Origin: Plasmopara viticola
Taxonomy: Eukaryota > Oomycota > Peronosporomycetes > Peronosporales > Peronosporaceae
Direction of reading: 5' to 3'
Assembly: GCA_001695595.3 (NCBI GenBank)
Contig: MBPM02000031.1
Location: 558,001 to 622,000, forward strand
Length of the DNA stretch: 64,000 nt
Under the pieces are notes generated by a model. It did no database searches and was not told the DNA's origin. It worked only from the letters and a program-made list of their open reading frames with translations. Position numbers and translations under genes: made by a program. Positions 33,883 to 44,049 of this stretch are shown in pieces (position 1 is the stretch's first letter; every line of letters begins with the position of its first letter).

Positions 33883-35620
33883 ATGTCGTCTGCATCTGAT
33901 ATTTCTGGCTTTGAGCCTTCCGTCGAACCAGCTCCTGCTGAGACACTCTTCCGTGATCAAAATGAACATATATTCAGGACTCAACGTCTAACACCGGTCA
34001 CTATGCCTGACAGATCCAATTTAATCTTTCAACGATCTCTTCGCAAGCTGCATTTGTCAATTGGGAAGAAGCCGTCATCGAGCTTCCAATTAAGCTTCAA
34101 TTTCTTAATAGCGGTGCTAGTTCGGTCACTTCCACTGCTGCCTGTACTGTGGATCAATTGATTCCTAAGGTTGGTGCGTCGCACTTCATTGACAGTGTTC
34201 AGGTTGTTATTGATGGAACCACCAAACAAACGAATCGAGTTTATGAGAATGTGAATACAACATTCAGGGCTATCACTGAATCGGACTATATCACGTATGT
34301 GAAACATGGTTCAATGAGCAACTTTGTCTTGGATGAGCGTTTTACTTCAACGATTCAGGGGTCTAGCGGAGCGGCACAATCGCTCGATAACTTGGCTACT
34401 TTGTCGTTTATGACCGCCACTAATAGCATCGGTGAGTTCGGTTTAGCTAACACCTACTCGAACCGTGGAACCGCCGAACGATCGCTTTCTACCGCTCTAG
34501 ATCAGCAAAGTAAGAAGCTTGCATTTGATGTGATGGGAGGCAGTGAAAATCTTCAAGTCGTATCGAACTCTCGAGTCTATGTGGCTCCTGCTGGTGCCGT
34601 AGCTGCTGGCTCGCCATTTTACGTCGCTCATTATTTGGCTGGCATTAAGTTGCGGAATATCTCTGACTATTTCAAGAAATGCCCAATGTAGAAGAATACG
34701 TTTTCATTTTCTTCAATTACAACAGCTCATCTACGACTTTGGCTACGACTGGTACTGCCGGTGTCGTCGCACCTTCTACTATTGCTAGTTTGAGCAACAA
34801 TATAAATTTCGGTAACACTTGCCCATTGCTGTAGAATTTAAGTAGTGGTGCAACGACAACTGCTCTGGCTGGCGGCCTCGCGCTTCCTGCATCAGCTGTA
34901 ACTCTTACAACTACCGCCGATGTTAATGGTACTTCCACTGCTGGAACTGGTATCACTCCTGTGCAATCGTTCTCGCGTTTTCTCGTTCCAACCTACTCGC
35001 CCAGCCCAAGCGCCAACCATGCGTTGGCTCGAAAGAAAACTTTCCGCTATTTTGAGCGAATTGTGAATAAATTTATAGTTGCACCGGGCGCTTCCTTCAC
35101 TTCGACAGTCAGCAATGGCATTGCTAATCCAAAACGTTTGACTATGCAACCTGTTATTGCCAATCCAACCGCAGGTGCTACTGTATCGGATATGATTAAT
35201 CCGTTACGTAGCTCATTCTCGACTGTACCCGCTACAACAAGTCCATTTGCTGCATTGAAAAATCTACAAGTTACCGAAGGAAACGTCCCTATTTGGAACA
35301 ATCCGATTGGTCTTGGATATGATTTGTTCGTGCAAGAGATGTCGAAGTCGGGTGTTGGTGGTGGTCTTGATGATGTAACGTCGGTTGGCTTGCTATCTGA
35401 GCGTCAATGGGAATCGCTTTACCGATTTGTTGCTGTTGATATTGGTCGCCGCCTTCTAAGTGAAGAAGGTGCCAGTAAGAGTTTCATTGTGGCTGGTACT
35501 TCCAACTGTAACTACGCTCTTACGATATAGTATAATGTATTGCGTGAAGTCGTTGCAACCGTGGATACGGCAATGGATACGGTCAGTTCAACTTTAGGAA
35601 TTCAATGTAATTCTATTTAA
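33883..35620 (+). pseudogene. Double-jelly-roll major capsid protein
   Basis: About 580 codons in several pieces: a frameshift near 34030, a stop at 34689, another frameshift and stop near 34832, and a nonsense codon at 35528, with the frame then open to 35620. Diagnostic parts include QLIPKVGASHFIDSVQVVID, LRNISDYFKKCPM, a Thr/Ala-rich loop, and a C-terminal run with VPIWNNPIGLGYDLFV, LLSERQWESLYRFVAVDIGR and a final strand. This matches Polinton-like/virophage capsid proteins in length and ending. No second copy exists in element A. Confidence 0.8.
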
Positions 35621-35671
35621 CCACATTTTTTTTAATCATCTTCAATATAAGTGACCTGATCAAAATCAATC

Positions 35672-36056
35672 ATGACTGGCGTTTTCTCCGATAACCAGAC
35701 AAAGCAAAAGGCATTTGATCATTATTACAATGCGATGGCGAAGTCCAATTTCGTTCAAGATAAGAAGCTAAAGGCTTTAATTCTAAAAGAGAATTTGAAT
35801 GATGCAATCACCGACTCACTTGCAAATTTAGCTCAGCAAGTGATGATGAAGAATCGTGAGTATGAGTGTGATTAAATCACAAAAAAGCTATTGAAAGGCT
35901 CTAAAGGTTCACCTGAAATTATCAAAGGTGAAGCAAGTGAATATCTCTAATCTAGTAAGAAGAAGCATACATACGTCTCGAAACCAACTGATGCAGACTC
36001 AAGCGCAGACGCATATATGAAAGAGCCCACTGAACCTGAAGAATTATTCGTAGAGT
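35672..36056 (+). pseudogene. Hypothetical element protein, broken
   Basis: A 67-residue open frame (MTGVFSDNQTKQKAFDHYYN start, probably helical) whose frame continues past a stop at 35873 with Lys/Glu-rich sequence to about 36056. Located between the capsid and basic-protein genes on the same strand. No domain recognised. Confidence 0.4.
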
Positions 36057-36194
36057 AAATGGTGTTGCGCAAAAGGTAGTCAATACTCGAGCATACATTA
36101 AAGGAAAACATTCATTAAACGAAGTGGTGGATGACCACGTTCTAAAATATCTAAAGAGTTCCGAAGAGAGAAGTCAAATCAAAGACGTCAAGAA

Positions 36195-36701
36195 ATGGCA
36201 GCAAAGTTTGTTGATGAAGTCATGAACAAATCAGTAAAGCTTCCAAAACGAAAAGGAACTGCAACTCCCCCAAAAAAATCTCCCAGGAACAAACGATCGA
36301 CAAAAAAAGCTGCTAAGCGAGCTGAGGAGGAGCCTTCAATTACTCGGCAACTCTTCCAAGACTCGGATGTCAGGGAAAGCAGTGATGACGAAGAAACAAA
36401 AGAAGAGAAAAGATTACGCGGGTTGAATGCTGGCTTAAAAAATGGTTATACTGACGATATCAACAGCTACAAAAGTCAATTTGCAGCAAACTTGTACGAA
36501 AGTATTCGACATAGATCTGGCGAGGCTGTCGATCAACGCAAAGGCAAAGACTATTATAAAGACAATGCTCCTGAACCACCAAGAAAGCATAAAATGAAAC
36601 GAAATGCTATGAATCAGTACAAAGCTGAGATGAAAGGCTGCTCGATGGAATCTTTATCGAAACTGAACGTTGTTCAGGTAATTTGTCCTCCAACTCATTA
36701 A
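36195..36701 (+). CDS. Lys-rich basic protein of element B
   Basis: 168 residues, open. Residues about 10-50 are strongly basic (KLPKRKGTATPPKKSPRNKR), then an acidic patch (DSDVRESSDDEETKEEK) and a mixed-charge C-terminus. A possible 5' extension in a different frame starts near 36060, so this may be the rest of a longer broken gene. The basic arm would suit binding DNA or the capsid interior; that is inference. Confidence 0.5.
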   Translation: MAAKFVDEVMNKSVKLPKRKGTATPPKKSPRNKRSTKKAAKRAEEEPSITRQLFQDSDVRESSDDEETKEEKRLRGLNAGLKNGYTDDINSYKSQFAANLYESIRHRSGEAVDQRKGKDYYKDNAPEPPRKHKMKRNAMNQYKAEMKGCSMESLSKLNVVQVICPPTH

Positions 36702-36710
36702 CTTTTCAAA

Positions 36711-38180
36711 TTAGAAGTTTGATGGCAGTAGCATTAATGCGCTAAATTGAGAGTAATTGAAAGTATATTGATATCTTTCCAGATCATTATCGCCTTCTGC
36801 TCTCATATTTTCGTTCGGCATAATAAAGACAATTTCTTCACGCACTTTCATTGCATCCTGTGCAATCAGTCCAAGTTTTGCTTTGCTCTCTCCTTTCCAG
36901 TTGTAACTGTCGGGTTCCAACTTATTGTATTGTTCCAAGTTTATTGAAAAATGTGTTATATTTACTTTGAGTCGTCTATCAGAACTTGTGTATATGGACT
37001 GCACACCGAAAATCGAAGAAGAGAATATGGCAGAGACCGTAACACTTACCGGGCCTAATTCAAGATTGCTCCAAATATTTCCTTGTACGTTGTATTGATA
37101 ACAATTTGATGTTCCGCCAACGCCAATTGTGTATGAGTTTGATCCTGATACGTGCAAAGTCGCTGAGGGAGACCCAGTTTCAATGCCAACCCTACCAGCG
37201 GAAGATAATTAACTCTTCGTGTATTTGCATCAAAACCAAATCGTTGCTCGTAGTAGTTCCAAACTATGCAGTATTAGTGGAGGTTGCATTCGTTGCATTG
37301 TTTACTTGTAATCCAAACCCAATAGGCTAAACATTAGACGATTCCATGAAGATCGGCATATCATAATTAGCAGAACCATCGTTGAGTGCATTAGAGGCTT
37401 TAATATAAATATTACCCGAGTTTAGTGTGAGAAGAGCAGTTCCAAATGAACTATATTGGCGTTAAACAACATTTTATTAACAGTGTCTGAGACAAGGTAA
37501 AGACAGCCACTTGTTGGTGTAGGCGACGATCCAGCAGGCTTTATACAAAAAGCGTCCGCTGAGGTAGCAAGAGTGTATGTGTGAGGATAACCAGTTTTAT
37601 ACGGCTGGCTGTCCATTTCCAACATTGAAACAAAATCTGAGGTCTGAGACGTGAAACCAACAGATGGTTTATCGTTCCGATTAATAGTGAATAAATCCGC
37701 ATTTGTAGCCGTAACCCCTCCTACAAATGAACTTGGATTATCGGTTGATATCAAATTCAGCAACGGATACGTTTTGTCGTTTGATGCTGATATCGTTCTC
37801 GATGCAATGACCAATCCATTTGTATCAGATACTCGCTAAATGTTCATAGTTTCACGATTTGCAGTTCCGCCGTAGAATTGCAAATTATTTTAGCTTGAAG
37901 TGCCCAAGGGCATTGGATCAACATCTAAACTATTAAGTGTCATTGTATTAGAAGATGGAAACGTTCCGGATGTGATGCCGGTAATAGTATAAAGATCTGT
38001 CGCAACCTATGCTCAGAGAATTGGCATCCAGATTGCCAATCACACTCAACGATGAAACCATACCAATTCCGCCGAGTCTCAAATATCATTGATCACCTGT
38101 GGTTAGTGCCAGATAGTCATTGTTGCCTGTATTGTATGAGCTATTAATATATCAGATTCGATAATTGGAGGGAGAGACAC
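36711..38180 (-). pseudogene. Fiber protein with S74 intramolecular chaperone domain (element B)
   Basis: Several frames spanning the length of the fiber gene. The C-terminal piece (36711-37157) has SDRRLKVNI, followed by LEPDSYNWKGESKAKLGLIA, the signature of the peptidase-S74 chaperone that trimerises and then cleaves itself from phage tail spikes and similar fibers. Upstream pieces (37422-37814 and around 38000) are Ser/Thr/Gly-rich beta sequence. The N-terminal part is collinear with the fiber in element A. Convergent with the basic-protein gene (ten bp between stops). Confidence 0.72.
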
Positions 38181-38201
38181 TTTTTATCACTATACTATAA
38201 A

Positions 38202-38833
38202 ATGCAAAACTTTTATGAGTCTATTTCGAAGTCAAAGCTAAAGCGGTTTCCAAAGAACGAGCACTTTAGTCTGCCATTAAAAATGGTTGCCGCGAGTCCT
38301 TGTAGCTCGGGGAAGTTGAACACCGTTCTTTACATCATTGTTCTCCTTAGCAAATGCTTATCAAAAAACGTGATAGCTACAGAAGAAAACGAGACCCTCT
38401 ACGATCACCTTAAAGACACTGTCGAAAATGTAGAGATATGTTTAAATGGAAATTTTCCAAGTATCAAAGATTACGATAACGAAACGACCAAACTGATTTT
38501 GTTTGATGATATGGTCATGGAAGGCAGAAAAGTGCAATATCAGATATCTGAATTCTACATAAAAGCTCGCAAATGCGGATGGTCTATGATTTATGTCAGT
38601 CAAGTGTATTATGGAATCCACAAGACCATAAGAATTATTGTGCAATTTTGCGTGCTAGGAAGGCTTCTAACAAAAAGATGTCTCAATCTCAATGACGGTG
38701 GTTAGAAGGGGATTTGGATAAAAATGAGCTTATACGCATTTACGAAAATACAACACTTGAGCCCCATTCTACTTTACTGATAGATATGGTTAATAGAAAG
38801 TATTTTTATAAACATAACTTAGTTCGTATGTAA
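38202..38833 (+). pseudogene. Packaging ATPase (element B)
   Basis: Open to 38705, then shifted near 38695 with the remainder (HSTLLIDMVNRKYFYKHN) ending at 38833. Opens MQNFYESISKSKLKRFPKNE, as in element A. The Walker A region reads SPCSSGKLNT instead of the APSGSGKSNT of A, so the invariant Ser/Thr after Lys is Leu and the enzyme would be inactive. Walker B LILFDDMV is kept. Confidence 0.8.
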
Positions 38834-38938
38834 TTTGTAGCTTGTAGTCTATCTTGTACTCATTCAAAAGCATATAAACAATTGTGGATCTCAAAACTGA
38901 CGTGTGTGAATAGAAGCAATCCTATTCAATCAAAAGGC

Positions 38939-39216
38939 TGTCCCAAAAGAAATGTTATGGAGCTAATCGCGAGAAGATCATTGTGAAATCGAAGTAATGG
39001 TATAAGGCTGATCGAGAGACGAGCATTGGGAAATCGAAGCAATGGTATGAAGAGAACAAGGTGGCGAGGAAAGATTATATCAAGGCTTATCGCGAAGCTA
39101 ACAAGGAAGTGATCTACGAGAAGTTTATTTGTAATTGCGGCGGGGGATACACTCACGAACATAAGTCGACTCATTTTAAAACAATAAAACATGTTCAGTG
39201 GCTAGCCGCTCAGTGA
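38939..39216 (+). pseudogene. GIY-YIG endonuclease C-terminal remnant
   Basis: The end of the frame reads CNCGGGYTHEHKSTHFKTIK, a zinc-chelating tail common to viral GIY-YIG enzymes, preceded by WYEENKVARKDYIKAYREAN helical sequence and a stop-ridden repeat of it. The catalytic N-terminal half is missing. It lies between ATPase and penton, where element A has nothing. Confidence 0.55.
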
Positions 39217-39236
39217 TTATTCACTACTATTTTTTC

Positions 39237-40063
39237 TTATTGCGCGATGCCCTTCCGAGGTCGGAAGAGCAATCTAATGCATACGTTGTGATCAATGATA
39301 CCAAGCGGGATCATATTTTGATCAAGGAATGATAGCGTCAGTTCTGAATTAGTTACTTGCATTGAACAATAGGATAACCCCTGACCTTGTGACGTTGCGA
39401 TCAAGCCGCCATACTCAACCCCAGCAGAAGTGAATGTGTGCATTACATGGTTATTGTTTGCAATTGGATTGTACAGATTTGAACAAGTGATAACAACTGC
39501 GGCATCGGATCGATTTGATGAACAAATTGCTATTTACCCCATAAACACTAGTCGTTTGAGACGCGGGATATGTACCTGTTGAGAGCCCGATAATAGCTCC
39601 AAACGCCGCATTATCATTTCGAAGCTGAGGCGTGTATACAGTAGCTGGCATCGTTGATAAACCGGCCACCGCGGTGTATTTACTGATATCTTGACTGGTT
39701 GCAAATTAAACTGAATAGCATAGCTAAAAGCGTTCTCAGAACATGAGATGCGCCCGTCGTGTTACTGATTAGATAAAGATTATTCTGGATTGACCAGTAT
39801 TGAAATTAGTTTTTGAGGTCGCTTGACGAGTATGTGCCATCACTTAGCGCAATTGTGTATGTCGTTGTCGTCGAAGCTATCGGCCATAAAATCTTTAAGC
39901 TGTGGCTTTGACACTGGGCAGAAATTGTTTACCAGGAGTAGTAGATGGATATTGACCCTAGTGCAATTTCATACTGACTAAAGTCGATTGGCTGCGAGAA
40001 TCGATATCGGAACTGATAAGTAGCCACCTGGTTATTGAGATTTAACAAAATCGGAAAGCTCGT
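39237..40063 (-). pseudogene. Penton / minor capsid protein (element B)
   Basis: Collinear with the element A penton at 29317-30174 but with many stops and shifts. QFRYRFSQPIDFSQYEIALG and the IPLGIIDHNVCIRLLF end are recognisable. The expected ATG is ACG at 40061-40063, so the start is lost. Confidence 0.7.
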
Positions 40064-40127
40064 TTTATCTAGTATATACTAATCAAAAGAAAGTAAAGCG
40101 CATCGACGAAAGAAAATTCGATGACAA

Positions 40128-40325
40128 TTGATGCCCCAAGAAATGGAGATCGATCAATCAGGCGAAGTGAATCACTCGAAACCTGTAGCTCAATCTCAAA
40201 ACGACAATAGTTCAACGAATATTAAAACACTGTCCAATCAACTTCAGAGGATCAGCGTTAGTCATCTTGCCAAGGAGCAAAAAAGAAGAGAGCACCAAAG
40301 TATATTGATACGTCGTGTGTATTAA
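40128..40325 (+). CDS. Small conserved element protein (element B)
   Basis: 65 residues, open, with NIKTLSNQLQRISVSHLAKE matching the element A protein at 28987-29223. It diverges from the penton gene as in A. The first Met may be at 40128 or at 40134. Predicted helical; role unknown. Confidence 0.5.
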   Translation: MMPQEMEIDQSGEVNHSKPVAQSQNDNSSTNIKTLSNQLQRISVSHLAKEQKRREHQSILIRRVY

Positions 40326-40369
40326 ATTTTAAGAGGCAATTTAAGAAGCAATCTTCTTTAAATGCCTAG

Positions 40370-40910
40370 CGGTCTTGAAATGTCGCGCTTTATGCTATTT
40401 TGAGTATGTTCCACCACATTCGCACGCTACTTTCTCGAAAATCTTGTCTCTTGTGGTTTTCCTATAGCGCTGGTAAATTGAATCAATCTCCTCTTTGTCC
40501 TTAGACTTCCAATCGTTTATACGAGCTTTATTGGAGCGATAACGCAACTTGCTGGATTGAATAATGAATTAAACGCCGCATGTTTATTAACACACTTCAG
40601 TTTATTTATTCATATCTATTCATACATCATAAGATGCTTCCGATCGATGACCTCTTATTGTTTTATTGGAACAATCGTAAAGTTTGACACACCATACTTC
40701 TCAGAAAATGGATAAATAGATACACATACGTGTTCATTTACGTCATTGACGGTTCCACTTCACCAAGTTGAGTAGTGGCTGATGAGCTGTCTTAATCAAT
40801 CGCTCAACCTGTTTAATGTGCTCCCGACATAGACATCATTTGAATGATTAAAATGATCTTATCGATGTATCCAATTTTACAATTCTCCATTTTGGCGCTT
40901 ATATATAATA
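40370..40910 (-). pseudogene. GIY-YIG endonuclease, broken
   Basis: The N-terminal end shows NDVYVGSTLNRL, the YIG half-motif with its conserved Gly; the C-terminal end shows CECGGTYSK followed by HKARHFKTARH, the zinc tail. Stops lie between. A third copy of the family in element B, absent from A at the matching place. Confidence 0.6.
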
Positions 40911-40964
40911 GGGGATACATTTAGATCAATTCCGTTTCATCCGACGCTCGAACTGGCTATAGTA

Positions 40965-41600
40965 TGCTGCTGAAAAAAACGTTTTTTTGATACAGCTTGT
41001 CAAGTACTGATTTCATTTCTGAACTTATCTGTGGCGAATCATCGCCAATGTTTTTTGCGCCTTCGAGCACCTTTAAGCGTTTAACGAGACCATCAAAAAG
41101 CTGATTTTACGCACTTTCAAACCCTCGTGAAGTAATTTTACACTTTTTCAAACAATACCGCATGAAATCACGCTCCTGCTCGTCTAAAAGATCAAACAGG
41201 GCTTTATTGAACTGCCTATCTTCTCTTATCAACCACCAGAGATCTACGAATGCATGAGAGACAAGCATTGTTTTGATATTTACTTGTGATTCGTCACTTC
41301 TTCAGCAAGCTTGAAGTCCATGGAATTCCACATGGAATGGACCAGCTTTACGGTATGGTCTCTTTTGATTTTGCTCTATGATCGCTTTGTATGTTTTAGC
41401 AAATGAATTATTTCTCGTAGATATCAATCTTAAGTGTTTTGTTGCTACCTGAAGGAGTAAAATCACCATGGAATATGCGTTCCCGACGGTCTCTAGGTCT
41501 GCTTGGAGTCTTTGCAGCAGGCTTTGCAACAGGTGCTGGCTCAGGCTCAAATGATGTCTTTGGTTCGAATGATGTCTCTGGCTCAACTGATGCAGTTTGC
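40965..41600 (-). pseudogene. C-terminal domain following the recombinase (element B)
   Basis: Collinear with 28437-29048 of element A. Readable pieces include DRRERIFHGDFTPSGS, EQNQKRPYRKAGPFHVEFHG and the FESA...DGLVKRLKVLEGAKN end, in changing frames. Here the linker from the recombinase into this domain has no stop, supporting one long ancestral polypeptide. Confidence 0.5.
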
Positions 41601-41611
41601 TTGGATGCATT

Positions 41612-42724
41612 TGATCGATTTGCGATTTTGTTGAAGCTCGTGTTCGATTATACAAGTTCGAGCAATAGCTTCAGTCAGGTCATATCAAAACTGTTTATGA
41701 AGTACAATGGAAAACCAATGTCAATGAATATGATTCGACAAATTGCTGAGTCTTATTTTTTTTAATCTCCAACATATGCTAAGCTCATCAATCGCGAGAA
41801 GAATAATCTACATGCTAAGCTACTCCACAGCACCTTGGCTGGTCGTACTTGCCTAGTTGTCTATTGAATATATGCCACAAGAGTTTGCTCAGTTGCTCTA
41901 CCAACCGCGTTATTCAAGAACTCAAGATATGACTTGATCAAGCTCATCGTAGTACTATACAACTGAATTGTTTGCGGTCACATGAGCCGAACATTCTTGA
42001 AATCATTCAGATATAAAATGTTCCCATGAAGATAATTAGCACCTTCCGCAGGAGTGAGCATGACACTTGGCCATACCAAACGAAGTGAATAAATGCACGT
42101 TTAATCACAACGTAATGTAATTAAACACGAGCTTCAAGTAACCAGTTCTCTTAGCTTTGGCCAACTGCCCAAACTCTGATCGGGATAGAAATATTTTGCC
42201 ATACGTTTCATTGAGCCCCTTTGCGACTTTACCCGGGACAGACATAAGCTCTTCATAGCTGATGTATTTTTTCTCTTCTTCGGGTGTCAGTTCGTTGTCC
42301 AGCTTTGCAGCCTTGTTTTGCTTACAAAACAATACTCCTTTCGAATCGTAATTTAGTATCTAAATGCATCCCGGTATCTGTTCTTGATCATTTTTCACAT
42401 GGCATTCAATGATTGAATCAGACTAACTTTGCTCGTGTAGATGCTCATCAGAAGCGCAATAATCGTCGATATCTGTACCTTGAACGTCTTTTGGAAGGGA
42501 GCGTCATTGTATTAATTTGAATACTGAATATTGGCGCTGAACTCATTTAGGGACCATTGCTCTTTCGCAATCCCCCCATTGTAGAGCTTGATCAATTGCC
42601 TGGTGTATGACTTGATCGTAGTGTCCGATAGATTGTCCTGATCACTTCCTAGATTAACATCACGAGTAATAATATTTTTGATCTCATTCAGACTGAGTCT
42701 TTTAGATCTATTAACCTTCTACAT
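41612..42724 (-). pseudogene. Tyrosine recombinase (element B), internally inverted
   Basis: Collinear with the element A recombinase, but the ATG at 42722-42724 is followed directly by TAG, many stops follow, and the segment of about 41640-41846 is inverted. The Arg/His box (GKPMSMNMIRQIAES) is therefore read on the plus strand, while the linker with the nucleophile position remains on the minus strand. That position reads SFNKIA where A has SYNKIA, so the catalytic Tyr is Phe. Confidence 0.75.
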
Positions 42725-42782
42725 ATTTTTTCGTCTCTCGCTCTGTATTTAAGTAAGCCTGATAGCCTGATATTCAATTTAG

Positions 42783-43272
42783 ATGTACAAGGAATTCCCT
42801 GTCGATTTGAGCCACGCTCAGGCTATCAAAGCCATACACGGCAACCTGTCCGTTTATCCCACTCGCAGTTGTACATTATTTCCATATTGAGAACTACAAG
42901 AAGCTTGTGAAGGCTTACGAGCCGGGTAAAGGCACAACGCTGCATATGTCTCGTGGAGAAGTACTTCGCACTCATCAATCTGGATTAGGTGGCTCTGGCT
43001 TCTGGGGAAGCTTGTGGGATGGAATCAAGTCGGCTGCAAAAGGTATTGGTGGCTTTCTTAAAAGTGTCTGGAAGCCAATCACGTCTAGACTCCTGGATAA
43101 TATTGCCACCGCCGCTGGACCTGAAGCTGATCCATTGCGTGGTTTGGTGAAAGAGGTGAGTGGTGTAGGCATGGCGCCTCTCATGACTCGTCGTCGTATG
43201 AAAGGGGGAAGCTTCCGTCTTGACAAATATAACAATAGTCATGATCGGTTCAGTTTATTAAATCGTGTGTAG
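42783..43272 (+). pseudogene. pX-like core / membrane-active protein (element B)
   Basis: Starts MYKEFPVDLSHAQA; a frame change near 42880 separates it from the larger open piece 42907-43272. That piece has GTTLHMSRGEV, then a Gly/Trp amphipathic segment (GFWGSLWDGIKSAAKGIGGF), and a basic end (TRRRMKGGSFRLDK). The arrangement recalls small core or membrane-lytic proteins of adenoviruses and Polintons; this is structural analogy, not proven homology. Confidence 0.6.
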
Positions 43273-43289
43273 TCAAAGCGACATTTGCT

Positions 43290-43740
43290 ATGTTGGTAGC
43301 AAGTTTTATGTACTCAAACATCATATGAATGGGCATCGGTCTAATTTCAAGCGTTGGGATGAAGGGAATTTAAGAAGTTAAACTGCAATTTTTCCATATT
43401 TTCGACAGTATGGCCCATACGAGTTTATAGTCATGTTGGTCAAGCAGTATGAGGTTGCCGATAGGTCTCAGCTTCGTGCTAATGAAACGTTGTGGATCAA
43501 CAAGTTCAAGAAAATTTGCGTCAATAAGATTCATCCATTTGCACTACTGAAACTGCAAAACAGCAGGAGAACACAAGAAAGTACTGGGAAGCCAATAAAT
43601 AAGTGCTCAATGAAAAAAAAAAGAAATACAACGAGCTTCATAAAGAGAGACTTGTCAAGAAGGTTACATGTGAATGTGGTGGTCATTACCAATATAGAGG
43701 CAGAATCCAAGAAGCTATCAGATGGGTGGAAGCACAGTAG
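43290..43740 (+). pseudogene. GIY-YIG endonuclease (element B, main copy)
   Basis: Pieces read HHMNGHRSNFKRWDEGN, then FRQYGPYEFIVMLVKQYE, NETLWINKFKKICVNKI and, after shifts, a CECGGHYQYRGRIQEAIRWV end. This is the positional equivalent of 26236-26560 in A and is more complete, but still has a stop near 43381 and shifts near 43560 and 43610. Confidence 0.65.
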
Positions 43741-43754
43741 ATCCGGCAAATCTG

Positions 43755-43994
43755 TTAGCTTAATCTTTTTTTTGTCTCTGCATATGATTTCTCGTCACCA
43801 ATCATTTTATGCGAAAACGTGATATTTTTAATAACATGAGATTTTGATCGGTCAAGGCGGTTGTACTTATCACAGCATCCTTTTATGTGCGCCTTGCGAC
43901 AGCTCTTACACATATTAAGCTTTTTTTCTACAAACCTCGTATCAACAAGCATCATATTTGAGATACTGATCGTATCTTCTGGCGTTTGCTTCAT
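43755..43994 (-). CDS. Small Cys-rich protein or C-terminal fragment
   Basis: 79 residues with CKSCRKAHIKGCCDKYNR, a plausible zinc knuckle, followed by KSHVIKNITFSHKMI. It directly follows the helicase remnant on the same strand and may be its C-terminal end rather than a separate gene. No homologue found in element A. Confidence 0.4.
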   Translation of the reverse strand: MKQTPEDTISISNMMLVDTRFVEKKLNMCKSCRKAHIKGCCDKYNRLDRSKSHVIKNITFSHKMIGDEKSYAETKKRLS

Positions 43995-44049
43995 TTCATA
44001 TCGCTCCTTGATATACGCTTTCAGGCCTTATCGAATTAAGAGACACTGA

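Noticed and set aside
34717..35301. Minus-strand frames across the capsid gene
   Set aside because: Ala/Val-rich antisense shadows of the Thr/Ala-rich capsid loop.
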